From contig NZ_CP117256.1 in assembly GCF_003240565.2 (NCBI RefSeq), positions 372,001 through 436,000 on the forward strand: a stretch of DNA of 64,000 nucleotides. The letters are read 5' to 3'. The stretch is from Rhizobium tumorigenes. Lineage in GTDB: Bacteria > Pseudomonadota > Alphaproteobacteria > Rhizobiales > Rhizobiaceae. Position 1 is the first letter of the stretch. Every line of letters begins with the position of its first letter. The notes beneath the pieces were generated by a model. It made no database searches and was not told the origin of the DNA. It was given only the letters and a program-made list of their open reading frames with translations. Below are positions 55,282-63,302 of this stretch, piece by piece. Made by a program: the position numbers and the translations under genes.

Positions 55282-56185
55282 GACAGGTACACTGACGTCG
55301 GAGCGCGGACCCTCGGGTCTGCGCTCACGACGCGCCCTTCCATCCTGGGTTTCGACGACGGCGCTGCTGATGCCGACCTATGGCTGGCTTACCCTCGCTG
55401 TTTTCCTGCCGCTGCTGACCATGCTGGTCTTCAGCTTCATGTCGGCCACTCCTATGGGCAAGGCGCCAATCGTCTTCACCCTGAAGCAGTACAGGGCCTT
55501 CATCGACCAGCCCTATCTGGTCGGCATTGCTGTCACGTCGCTGGTGATCGGCTTCTGGACGACGCTTTCCTGCGCCGTGATCGGTTTTCTGGCGGCTGTC
55601 GCGCTCACCCGCTCGACGTTCGGCAAGACGCGCGAAATGCTGCTGATCCTCATCCTCCTGCCGTTCTGGACCAACGGTCTCGTCCGCGTGTTTTCCTGGA
55701 CGATGGTGCTGCGCGAGAACGGCTTCCTCGACACGCTCCTCCACATGGTCTTTCCGGATGCCGGCTCGATCGGCTTTCTCTACAGCCGCTACGCGATCGT
55801 TGTCGGCCTGGTGCATGGCTACCTGCCCTACATGATCCTCACCTGCTACATCGCGCTGGTGACCATCGATGAAGCGATCATCGAGGCTGCCTCCAGTCTC
55901 GGCGCGCGCTGGTGGACCATTCTCTTCAAGATCCTCGTGCCTATGGCAGCACCCGGCCTTGTCTCGGGCGCCGTGCTGACCTTCATTCCGGTGATCGGGT
56001 CCTTCATGGAACCTCGCATTCTCGGTGGCCGCGTCGGCGTGACCATGGGCACCGTTATCGAGGACCAGTTCACGCAGGCTTTCAACTGGCCGCTGGGCGC
56101 CGCGCTGTCTTTCACGCTGCTTGCCGTCGTGCTGGCTATCTTTGCAACGTTCTCCGGCGTCCTGCGCCGTGGCACGGCAGCCTAG
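55271..56185 (+). CDS. PotB-type ABC transporter permease
   Basis: This 304-residue permease has six hydrophobic segments, the PotB stretches GWLTLAVFLPLLTMLVFSFM and LLILILLPFWTNGLVRVFSWTMVLRENG, and the coupling loop EAASSLGARWWTILFKILVPMAAPGLVSG. It overlaps the binding-protein gene by 11 bases. The long cytoplasmic N-terminus (about 30 residues) is charged. Confidence 0.9.
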   Translation: MRNETGTLTSERGPSGLRSRRALPSWVSTTALLMPTYGWLTLAVFLPLLTMLVFSFMSATPMGKAPIVFTLKQYRAFIDQPYLVGIAVTSLVIGFWTTLSCAVIGFLAAVALTRSTFGKTREMLLILILLPFWTNGLVRVFSWTMVLRENGFLDTLLHMVFPDAGSIGFLYSRYAIVVGLVHGYLPYMILTCYIALVTIDEAIIEAASSLGARWWTILFKILVPMAAPGLVSGAVLTFIPVIGSFMEPRILGGRVGVTMGTVIEDQFTQAFNWPLGAALSFTLLAVVLAIFATFSGVLRRGTAA

Positions 56186-56199
56186 GGAGGAAACACCGA

Positions 56200-56979
56200 A
56201 TGAAATCGCTTGGTCGTTTCTATCTGATCGCCATCCTTGTCTTTCTCTACACGCCGATCCTCGTGATGATGGCCATGGGCTTCAACGCTTCGCCGCTCTA
56301 CGAACTGCCCTTCACCTTCTCCACCCGCTGGTATGAGGCGCTCTGGAACAACAGCATCCTGCTGACTGCAGGCATGAACAGTATCTTCATCGCCGTCATC
56401 ACAGCTGTTTTGGCGACCACGCTCGGCACGATGGCATCGGTTGCCCTGTCGCGCAGCACGTTCCGCGGCAAGAGCTTCCTGCAGATCATGCTGCTGCCGC
56501 CGATCGCCATTCCGTGGCTGATCACCGGCACGGCCATGCTGATCTTCTTCTACTGGACCGGCATCGGTCGCGGCATGCATGCGATCATCATCGGCCATGT
56601 CGCCCTTGCCATCCCCTATGTGGTGCTGGTGGTCGGAACGGGCTTCCGAACGATCCGGGCCGACCTCGAGGAAGCCGCCATGAGCCTGGGCTCCACGCCC
56701 GTCCATGCCTTCTTCTCCGTGACCCTGCCGCTGCTCTATCCGAGCATCTTGGGGGCTGCCCTGTTCGCCTTCGCGGTCTCGCTCGACCAGTTCGTGATCT
56801 CCTATTTCCTCGCAACGCCCGGCTTCACCACATTGCCGGTTCAGATTTACTCCTCGATTCGCAAGGGCTTCACCCCTGAAATCAACGCTATCTCGACCGT
56901 TCTTCTTCTCGGTTCGATGACCGTGATCCTGATTTTTGCGCGCTTCGCCAAGCCCGGAGACACAAGTGACAAACGTTAA
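56200..56979 (+). CDS. PotC-type ABC transporter permease
   Basis: This 259-residue permease begins MKSLGRFYLIAILVFLYTPILVMMAMGFNAS and has the coupling loop EEAAMSLGSTPVHAFFSVTLPLLYPSILGA followed by FAVSLDQFVISYFLATPGFTTLPVQIYSSIRKGFTPEINA, the typical PotC ending. A GGGAGG precedes the ATG at 56200. The last codons overlap the ATPase gene by 14 bases. Confidence 0.9.
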   Translation: MKSLGRFYLIAILVFLYTPILVMMAMGFNASPLYELPFTFSTRWYEALWNNSILLTAGMNSIFIAVITAVLATTLGTMASVALSRSTFRGKSFLQIMLLPPIAIPWLITGTAMLIFFYWTGIGRGMHAIIIGHVALAIPYVVLVVGTGFRTIRADLEEAAMSLGSTPVHAFFSVTLPLLYPSILGAALFAFAVSLDQFVISYFLATPGFTTLPVQIYSSIRKGFTPEINAISTVLLLGSMTVILIFARFAKPGDTSDKR

Positions 56980-58015
56980 CGTCCATTCCGTTGCCAAGAC
57001 CTACGGCGCAACGCCTGTTCTCGCCGATATCACCACCGAGTTTCCGGAGGGCTCGTTCACCAGCCTTCTCGGACCATCCGGCTCCGGCAAGACCACGCTA
57101 CTGCGCATCATCGCCGGATTCATCAAGCCCGACCAGGGTGTCGTGACCATCGGCAGCAAGGATGTCACCAACGTGCCCGTCTGGGGCCGCAACATCGGCA
57201 TGATGTTTCAGTCCTACGCGCTGTTCCCGCACATGACGATTGCCCAGAACGTGGCGTTCGGTCTTGAGCGCCGTGGCATCAAGGGTGCGGCGGCCCGCAA
57301 GGAAGTCGATCGCGCCCTGGACATGGTGCGCCTGCCCGGCTTTGCCAACCGCATGCCGAAGCAGCTCTCCGGCGGCCAGCAGCAGCGTGTTGCACTGGCA
57401 CGCGCCATCGTCATCAAGCCGAGCGTTCTGCTGCTCGACGAGCCGCTGTCAGCGCTCGACCGAAGGCTTCGCCAGGAGATGCAGGTCGAACTGCTGCGCA
57501 TCCAGCGCGAGAGCGGGCTTACGACAATCTTCGTCACCCACGACCAGGAAGAAGCCCTGACCCTTTCCGACAAGGTCGCCATCCTCGACAAGGGCCGCAT
57601 CATCCAGGTCGGCGCGCCCGACGCCGTCTACGAAAAGCCGCTGACGCGCTTTGCAGCGGAGTTCCTCGGCGATTCCAACTTCCTCACCGGAACCGTCGTG
57701 GACGGCGGCGTGAAGCTCCCGGACGGCACAATTGTGCGCAGCGCCAGCACCCTGCCGGCCAACGGCACCAAGGCAACGCTGGCAGTCCGCCCCGAGAAGA
57801 TGTCCATTGCCGCCGGCAATGGCGAAGGCAACAACCTGACGGCACGCATCACGACGGTGATCTACGCCGGAGCGGTGCTCTCCTATCTGCTCGAAACGGC
57901 CGATGGTATCCCCCTCAAGCTCTTCGTGCAGAACAGGGACGGTACCTTGCTCAGCGAAGGCGATACGGTGATACTGAACTGGTCGCCGGAACACACCGTC
58001 TGCGTACTGGATTGA
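56966..58015 (+). CDS. PotA-type ABC transporter ATPase
   Basis: This 349-residue ATPase starts with GTG (GGAG six bases upstream), followed by the ABC domain: GPSGSGKTTLLRIIAGF, MMFQSYALFPHMTIAQNVAFGL, LSGGQQQRVALARAIV, LLLDEPLSALDRRLRQEM and THDQEEALTLSDKVAIL. A C-terminal TOBE domain (about residues 250-349) with ATLAVRPEKMSIA and the regulatory barrel completes it. The stop overlaps the isochorismatase start as TGATG. Confidence 0.93.
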   Translation: MTNVNVHSVAKTYGATPVLADITTEFPEGSFTSLLGPSGSGKTTLLRIIAGFIKPDQGVVTIGSKDVTNVPVWGRNIGMMFQSYALFPHMTIAQNVAFGLERRGIKGAAARKEVDRALDMVRLPGFANRMPKQLSGGQQQRVALARAIVIKPSVLLLDEPLSALDRRLRQEMQVELLRIQRESGLTTIFVTHDQEEALTLSDKVAILDKGRIIQVGAPDAVYEKPLTRFAAEFLGDSNFLTGTVVDGGVKLPDGTIVRSASTLPANGTKATLAVRPEKMSIAAGNGEGNNLTARITTVIYAGAVLSYLLETADGIPLKLFVQNRDGTLLSEGDTVILNWSPEHTVCVLD

Positions 58016-58614
58016 TGATGAGGGGCGCGCCGCTGTCCGGCAGCGTGTTGCTTGTCGTCATCGACATGCAGCGGCTCTTTGCCGAAGAGACGGCCTGGTT
58101 CACGCCTGGCCTCGCCGCCATCGTGCCGAATGTGGCAAAGCTTGCCGAAGTGCGGCCGGACAGGACCGTGTTCGCCCGGTTCGTCGTTCCCCAACAGCCG
58201 GCCGAAGCGAGGGGACAATGGCAGAGCTACTACGAGCGCTGGAAGGCGGTGACGCTGGACGAACTCGATCCGGAAATGCTGGATCTTGTCGCGCCGCTGG
58301 CGTCGCTGGCACGTCCGGGTTCGATCGTCGACAAGAAGACCTATTCCGTCTTCGAGACTCCGGGCTTCGTGGAGCGCTTGGAGGAACAGGGTATCGATAC
58401 GATCGTCTTCACCGGTGTCGAGACGGATGTGTGCGTCTATGCCAGCGCGCTCGATGCGGTGGACCTCGGATACAAGGTGATCCTTGCCAGCGATGCCCTG
58501 GCCAGCGGCGACATGGTCGCCCATGATATGGTGCTGACGCGGCTGGCGCCGAGGTTCTCGGAGCAGATTGAAATTTTGACGACGGACGCCATTCTGGATC
58601 GGTGGTCCGCATGA
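58015..58614 (+). CDS. Isochorismatase-family hydrolase
   Basis: This 199-residue protein has the catalytic aspartate in SGSVLLVVIDMQRLFAE (about residue 17), lysine in SIVDKKTYSVFETPGF and the nucleophile cysteine in IVFTGVETDVCVYASALDA. It is therefore an active-looking amidase/hydrolase of the nicotinamidase-isochorismatase fold. It differs clearly from NicF. Being co-transcribed with the transporter, it may release nicotinate from an amide (nicotinamide-like) or cut another C-N bond of the imported compound. The ATG at 58015 is chosen; TTG at 58012 and ATG at 58018 are adjacent. Confidence 0.83.
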   Translation: MMRGAPLSGSVLLVVIDMQRLFAEETAWFTPGLAAIVPNVAKLAEVRPDRTVFARFVVPQQPAEARGQWQSYYERWKAVTLDELDPEMLDLVAPLASLARPGSIVDKKTYSVFETPGFVERLEEQGIDTIVFTGVETDVCVYASALDAVDLGYKVILASDALASGDMVAHDMVLTRLAPRFSEQIEILTTDAILDRWSA

Positions 58615-58669
58615 CGGCTTTTCATGGGTCGCCGGTTTTCGGCAGCCTTGAGCCCGGTTGAGAGAGAAG

Positions 58670-59152
58670 ATGGACATTCCGCTCAAGGACAACGCCCGGG
58701 AATCGAACGGTGCCGCGACGCCGGCGCCGAAACGCGACCAGGCGCAGTATACGCTGGGCGAGCAGATCGGCTTCTTCCTGCGCCAGGCCAACCAGCGCCA
58801 CGTGTCGATTTTCGCCAGCCTGATCGCCGAGAAGCTGACGACCACCCAGTGGGCGGCGCTCGTCAAGCTCAAGGACCTGCAACCCTGCTCGCAGGGCAAT
58901 CTCGGCCGCGAGACGGCGATGGACATGGCGACCATCAAGGGCGTCGTCGACCGGCTCGTGAAGCGCGGCCTGGTGCATACGGCGCCTGACGCGGCGGATG
59001 CGCGGCGCCTCGTGCTGACGCTGACGGTGGAAGGCGAGGCCATGGTCGAGCGCAATCTTTCCATCGCGCTGGAGATCTCGCAGCAGACGCTTGGCCCGCT
59101 GACAACAGCGGAACGCATGATGCTGATGGAACTGCTCCAGAAGATCAGTTGA
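58670..59152 (+). CDS. MarR-family regulator, paralogue of the nic-cluster regulator
   Basis: This 160-residue MarR protein aligns with the regulator at 39370-39852 throughout: YTLGEQIGFFLRQANQRHVSIF against YKVTEQVGHLLRKAYQRHLSIF, LTTTQWAALVKLKDLQPCSQGNLG, TIKGVVDRLVKRGLVHTAPDAADARRLVLTLTVEGEAMV and the final LTTAERMMLMELLQKI. The two probably sense related small aromatic acids. The start at 58670 follows GAGAGAAG. It lies between the isochorismatase and GH3 genes and may control the transporter operon through the TTTG-N4-CAAA sites. Confidence 0.85.
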   Translation: MDIPLKDNARESNGAATPAPKRDQAQYTLGEQIGFFLRQANQRHVSIFASLIAEKLTTTQWAALVKLKDLQPCSQGNLGRETAMDMATIKGVVDRLVKRGLVHTAPDAADARRLVLTLTVEGEAMVERNLSIALEISQQTLGPLTTAERMMLMELLQKIS

Positions 59153-59203
59153 CGGGACCCGCGCTGTCCCTCCCTCCTGCATGCCAACAAAGGAAAATCC
59201 GCC

Positions 59204-61576
59204 ATGTTTCCCGCTGACGATAAGGAAATCCGTTCGCTGGTCGCGGCGATGACGCCGGCGGAGAAGGTCGACCTCGTCAGCGGCTCCGGCCTCTGGAGGA
59301 CAGCTGCCATCGACAGGCTGGGGATCAAGTCGATCCTGATGACTGATGGAACCTATGGCGTGCGCTACTCGACGACGCAGATCGATGCCGACGACGACGA
59401 GGAGAATGGCCTTGCCGCATTTCTCGATGTGGTAAACCAGCAGGCCGACGACACAGGCGGAATGTTCGGCACGACGAGGCCCGCGACCTGTTTTCCGAAC
59501 GGAAACCTTGTCGGCTGCTCCTGGGACCTCGACCTGCTTTACCGGATGGGCGAAGCACTGGCGCTCGAATGCCGGAGCCTCGGGATCCATCTCCTTCTCG
59601 GCCCCGGCATCAACACGCGGCGCACGCCGCTTGCCGGACGGGCCTATGAATATTACTCGGAAGATCCGGTGATCAATGGCGAGCTCGCCGCCGCCCTGAT
59701 TTCCGGCTTGCAGGACAATGGCGTCGGCGCATCGCTGAAACACTTCGCCTGCAACAACTCCGAGATCGAGCGGACGACGACCAGTTCCGACGTGGACGAG
59801 CGGGCCTTGCGGGAAATCTATCTCGCGGGTTTCGAACGGGCGATAGCAAAGAGCGCGCCCTGGACGGTCATGAGCGCCTATAACCCGGTCAATGGCATCC
59901 ATGCCGCAGAGAACCCCTGGCTGCTGAAGCAGGTGCTGCGCGACGAATGGGGCTATGATGGCCTCGTCTTGTCCGACTGGCACGCCATCAAGGACCGGCC
60001 CGCATCGCTGGCAGCCGGCAACGACCTCGACATGCCGGAAAGCAAGCCCCGCAAGGCCCGCCTTCTCGCCGCCGTCGAGGCTGGAAAGGTGGACGAAGCC
60101 AGGCTCGACGAGGCCTGCGCGCGGGTGATCGCCCTCGCTCGTCGTTGCCAGGCTGGCGCCCAGCCGGCTGTCCCGGTGGACCTCGATCTCCACCATACCC
60201 TCGCCCGCCAGATCGCGGCAGAATCCATCGTGCTGCTGCGCAACGAGCATCAGGCTCTACCCCTCGATGCGGCCGCTTCCGGCGATATGCTGGTCGTCGG
60301 GGACGGCGCCCTGGTGCCGACGATCCAGGGATCGGGCTCCGCGACGACCAACCCCTATCGGGTCGACAACCCGTTCACGCAGATCGCCGCGCGTGCCTCC
60401 CCCGATCTGACGGTGCGTCACGTTCCTTTTCCCAGGACGGACGACGTGTCGTTGGAGTTTGCAACGGAGGCCGTCCTCGCGGCCGCCTCTTCGGCTCAGG
60501 TGGTCATCGTCTTTGCCGAGAACCAGAAGGGTCGCAATGGAGAGGGCAATGATCGCGACAGCCTCAGACTGGCTGCCGGCCATGACCAACTCATCCGCGC
60601 CCTCGCCGGTGCCGGACGAAAGGTCATCGTCGTGCTCAGCATGCCGGATGCGGTCGAAATGCCATGGCTCGACCGCGTCGATGCCGTGCTTGCCTGCTTC
60701 TACCCCGGCCAGGGCGGCGGCGAGGCCATTGCGCGGGTGCTGTTCGGCGAACAAAATCCCTGCGGGAAACTGACGACGACAATGCCTGAGCGCCTGGAGG
60801 ACATCCCCGGCTGGCACACTTACCCCGGCGAAAATGATCGGCACGTCTACAGCGAAGGAATATTCGTCGGCTACCGCTACTACGATTTCAAGGCCGTGCC
60901 ACCGCTTTTCGCGTTCGGTCATGGCTTGAGCTACACTGAGTTCTCCTACGAGGAGATGGTGCTAGACAGACAGGACATCGGTCCTTCGATGAGCTGTACT
61001 GCCAGCATCACCATCCGCAATACGGGATCTGTGGCCGGCAAGGAAATCGCCCAACTCTACGTCCGCCCCATAAAGCCGGGCCTCCGGCGGCCTGTCCGGG
61101 AACTCAAGGCATTTGCAAAGATTGCGCTCCAGCCGGGCGAGGCCACGGTCGTGGCCCTGCCGCTCGCTCCGCGCGATTTCCAGTATTTCGATGTTTCCCG
61201 CGCCACTTGGGTGCTCGATGCGGAGGCCTTTGTCATCGAAGCTGCCGCGTCCTCCCGCGACATACGCCTCAAATGCCGCCTTGGCTGCGTCTCCGAGACC
61301 TATCCCCCGGCGCCGCTATCGGCGCTTTCGCCACCGTCGCTTGTCTTTGCAAACGCAAAAGCCGCCCCGGCGCTGACGGCACTGCTGATGGCAAAACTCG
61401 ATATGTCCGAGCCAGATGCCATAGCGCTCCTGGACGAGCTCGACGGATCGTTCCTAGGCTTCTACGACACGTTGAGCTGGTACATCGGTGATGAAATTTC
61501 AGAGGCCGATATCGAGACACTCTTTATGGCGTTGAATGAAGGCAAGATCGATATGCCCGAAACCAGTGCAGAGTGA
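59204..61576 (+). CDS. GH3 family beta-glucosidase
   Basis: This 790-residue enzyme has the GH3 catalytic domain with GASLKHFACNNSEIERTTTSSDVDERALREIYLAGFE (the KH motif), and the nucleophile aspartate in GLVLSDWHAIKDR (about residue 258). The second alpha/beta domain follows (SIVLLRNEHQALPL, VVIVFAENQKGRNGEGNDRDSL, LACFYPGQGGGEAIARVLFGEQNPCGKLTTTMPE), then a fibronectin-III-like tail (FGHGLSYTEFSYE). No PA14 insert and no signal peptide are seen, so it acts in the cytoplasm. Beta-glucosidases of this kind often cut plant aryl glucosides. It is the third glycosidase of the cluster. Confidence 0.9.
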   Translation: MFPADDKEIRSLVAAMTPAEKVDLVSGSGLWRTAAIDRLGIKSILMTDGTYGVRYSTTQIDADDDEENGLAAFLDVVNQQADDTGGMFGTTRPATCFPNGNLVGCSWDLDLLYRMGEALALECRSLGIHLLLGPGINTRRTPLAGRAYEYYSEDPVINGELAAALISGLQDNGVGASLKHFACNNSEIERTTTSSDVDERALREIYLAGFERAIAKSAPWTVMSAYNPVNGIHAAENPWLLKQVLRDEWGYDGLVLSDWHAIKDRPASLAAGNDLDMPESKPRKARLLAAVEAGKVDEARLDEACARVIALARRCQAGAQPAVPVDLDLHHTLARQIAAESIVLLRNEHQALPLDAAASGDMLVVGDGALVPTIQGSGSATTNPYRVDNPFTQIAARASPDLTVRHVPFPRTDDVSLEFATEAVLAAASSAQVVIVFAENQKGRNGEGNDRDSLRLAAGHDQLIRALAGAGRKVIVVLSMPDAVEMPWLDRVDAVLACFYPGQGGGEAIARVLFGEQNPCGKLTTTMPERLEDIPGWHTYPGENDRHVYSEGIFVGYRYYDFKAVPPLFAFGHGLSYTEFSYEEMVLDRQDIGPSMSCTASITIRNTGSVAGKEIAQLYVRPIKPGLRRPVRELKAFAKIALQPGEATVVALPLAPRDFQYFDVSRATWVLDAEAFVIEAAASSRDIRLKCRLGCVSETYPPAPLSALSPPSLVFANAKAAPALTALLMAKLDMSEPDAIALLDELDGSFLGFYDTLSWYIGDEISEADIETLFMALNEGKIDMPETSAE

Positions 61577-61635
61577 GGCCGCGACGGAAGCAAGGATGTC
61601 TGCAGGCCATGCCGTGGGATCGGTGTCATCCAGCT

Positions 61636-61961
61636 GGCATAACACTCATACTTCCCACGGGAGAGCCCGAGGTCAGGGTTCGCCACATCCTCACATGCAA
61701 CAATATGGAAGCACTACACTGCGCCGTACTGCGCGGGTTGGGTATCGGTCGCATGCCGGATTTCCTCGCGGCCGCCTGGCACCGGACCGGGAGCTATCAC
61801 CACTGTTGATCGATCATCTCGATGCGCCCGGCCAGTTTAACCCGATCTGGTCTTCGAGCCGGCATCTTTCACCCAAAGTGTGGGTTTTCGTCGAATTCAT
61901 CGGCAAGAGGTTGTTTTCCAGCGAATTTCAGGTGGCTCCCATGGTTAATCAGCGGTCTTGA
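61636..61961 (+). pseudogene. C-terminal remnant of a LysR-type regulator
   Basis: Two forward frames join into a LysR effector-domain end: ITLILPTGEPEVRVRHILTCNNMEALHCAVLRGLGIGRMPDFLAAAW, then after a frameshift between about 61760 and 61795, ELSPLLIDHLDAPGQFNPIWSSSRHLSPKVWVFVEFIGKRLFSS. The DNA-binding half is missing. This suggests a regulator once lay behind the GH3 gene and was lost by recombination, marking the end of the island. Confidence 0.7.
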
Positions 61962-62179
61962 AGGGATACGAACTGCGACCCTGTAATTCCCAGAGCATAG
62001 GTCTGAAATAACTCAGAAGCGAATGTCAGCCTTGCTCGCATCGAATAACCGATACGGGAGCGGACCGCCCACTATGCATTTGATTTTACGGAGAGCTGCC
62101 TCTCTGCAGCCTGTCCCCTTGGGAATGCCAATCTCCAACAGCAATTTCCTAGCCCATTTGTGGCGTTTGGCACGGGACG

Positions 62180-63076
62180 TCAGCCGCACGATATGGACCG
62201 CCCGGCGAGGAGCGGAGCGTACGCGGTAAGTCGGTGGGATATGAACTCTGTGAACAGCCGCACGCGCTTCGTTTTGCGTGTTTCCCCCTGCGTGAGAAGC
62301 CAGATCGTTGCACGTGATTTCAGATCGACGCCCGGAACTCTCGCAAGCAGGTGATCGGCATCTCCAACGAAACAGGGTAGTCTCGTCATGCCGATCCCTT
62401 GCCTTGCAGCGGCGATCTGCGCCTCGGCGTCGGGCGTCCTGAACGGAACCCCTGTGGCGCGAACCTCCCCTTTGTCGAACCAGTCCGGAACAGCCTGACC
62501 GCCGATGACGATGGGCTTGATTGGATCAGCCGCACCCGCATGCCACGCGGCCAGTCTGTCGCGGGACATGTAAACAGCCGCGAGCAGATCCGGGCCTTTC
62601 AGGCCATGAAGATTGAGAGGCAGAGTCTTGCGGTCGGAGACCATTCGGATCGCCACATCAGCCTCCCGGTTGGTCAGATTCACGACCTCGCCGGTCGATA
62701 CGATCTCCGTCTCGATGTCCGGATGCAGACGCGCAAAATCTGCGATATCCGGCATGAGCAGGTGTGTCGCAAGGAACGGGGGCAGCGTCACCCGCAGAAG
62801 CCCGCGTACGCTCTGATCGCGCCCGAAGACGCGCGTCTCCAGTTGGTGCGACGAGGCTTCCATCTGGTTTGCGAACTCGAGAACCTCCTCGCCCGCGGCC
62901 GTCAGGCGGTAACCCGAAGGCAGCTTTTCGAACATCTGCGCCCCGAGGTGCTCCTCGAGCTGAGCAATGCGTCGCAATACGGTCGCGTGGTTGACTCCCA
63001 GGTTCTTGGCGGTAGCCCGCACTGAGCCGCCACGCGCGGCGGCAAGAAAGTAGCGAACGTCATCCCAGTCGATCAT
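62180..63076 (-). CDS. LysR-family transcriptional regulator
   Basis: This 298-residue regulator begins MIDWDDVRYFLAAARGGSVRATAKNLGVNHATVLRRIAQLEEHLGAQMFEKLPSGYRLTAAGEEVLEFA, the normal LysR helix-turn-helix, followed by an effector domain (GLLRVTLPPFLATHLLMPDIADFARLHPDIETEI...NLTNREADVAIRM). It is transcribed away from the short-chain dehydrogenase gene at 63303 and probably controls it, as is common for this arrangement. Confidence 0.92.
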   Translation of the reverse strand: MIDWDDVRYFLAAARGGSVRATAKNLGVNHATVLRRIAQLEEHLGAQMFEKLPSGYRLTAAGEEVLEFANQMEASSHQLETRVFGRDQSVRGLLRVTLPPFLATHLLMPDIADFARLHPDIETEIVSTGEVVNLTNREADVAIRMVSDRKTLPLNLHGLKGPDLLAAVYMSRDRLAAWHAGAADPIKPIVIGGQAVPDWFDKGEVRATGVPFRTPDAEAQIAAARQGIGMTRLPCFVGDADHLLARVPGVDLKSRATIWLLTQGETRKTKRVRLFTEFISHRLTAYAPLLAGRSISCG

Positions 63077-63302
63077 GGTTCATTCCCGCGCCGCGTGGGG
63101 CGGCTTCCGAATACAAGTCTACCATACTCAGCGGGATTGAGCGTGATCGTCGCCGCGTTCGATCAGGTAAGTGGATCGTTTTCGCACCACGGATGCGCGC
63201 GATTGCGCACTCACCGCCTGACGCCGGCGAACCCATATCGAGGCTGTCGGAGGATGTCTCCGCAAAGCAATGACCCAAGACGCGACACAAGGAATGTATG
63301 AC

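Noticed and set aside
58622..60250. Long reverse-strand open frame across the MarR and GH3 genes
   Set aside because: It is antisense to two well-supported genes and its translation has no recognisable domain.
61955..62020. A stretch (GGGATACGAACTGCGACCC...) that recalls the 3' half of a tRNA on the reverse strand
   Set aside because: No acceptor or anticodon stem can be folded around it, so no tRNA or attachment site is claimed.
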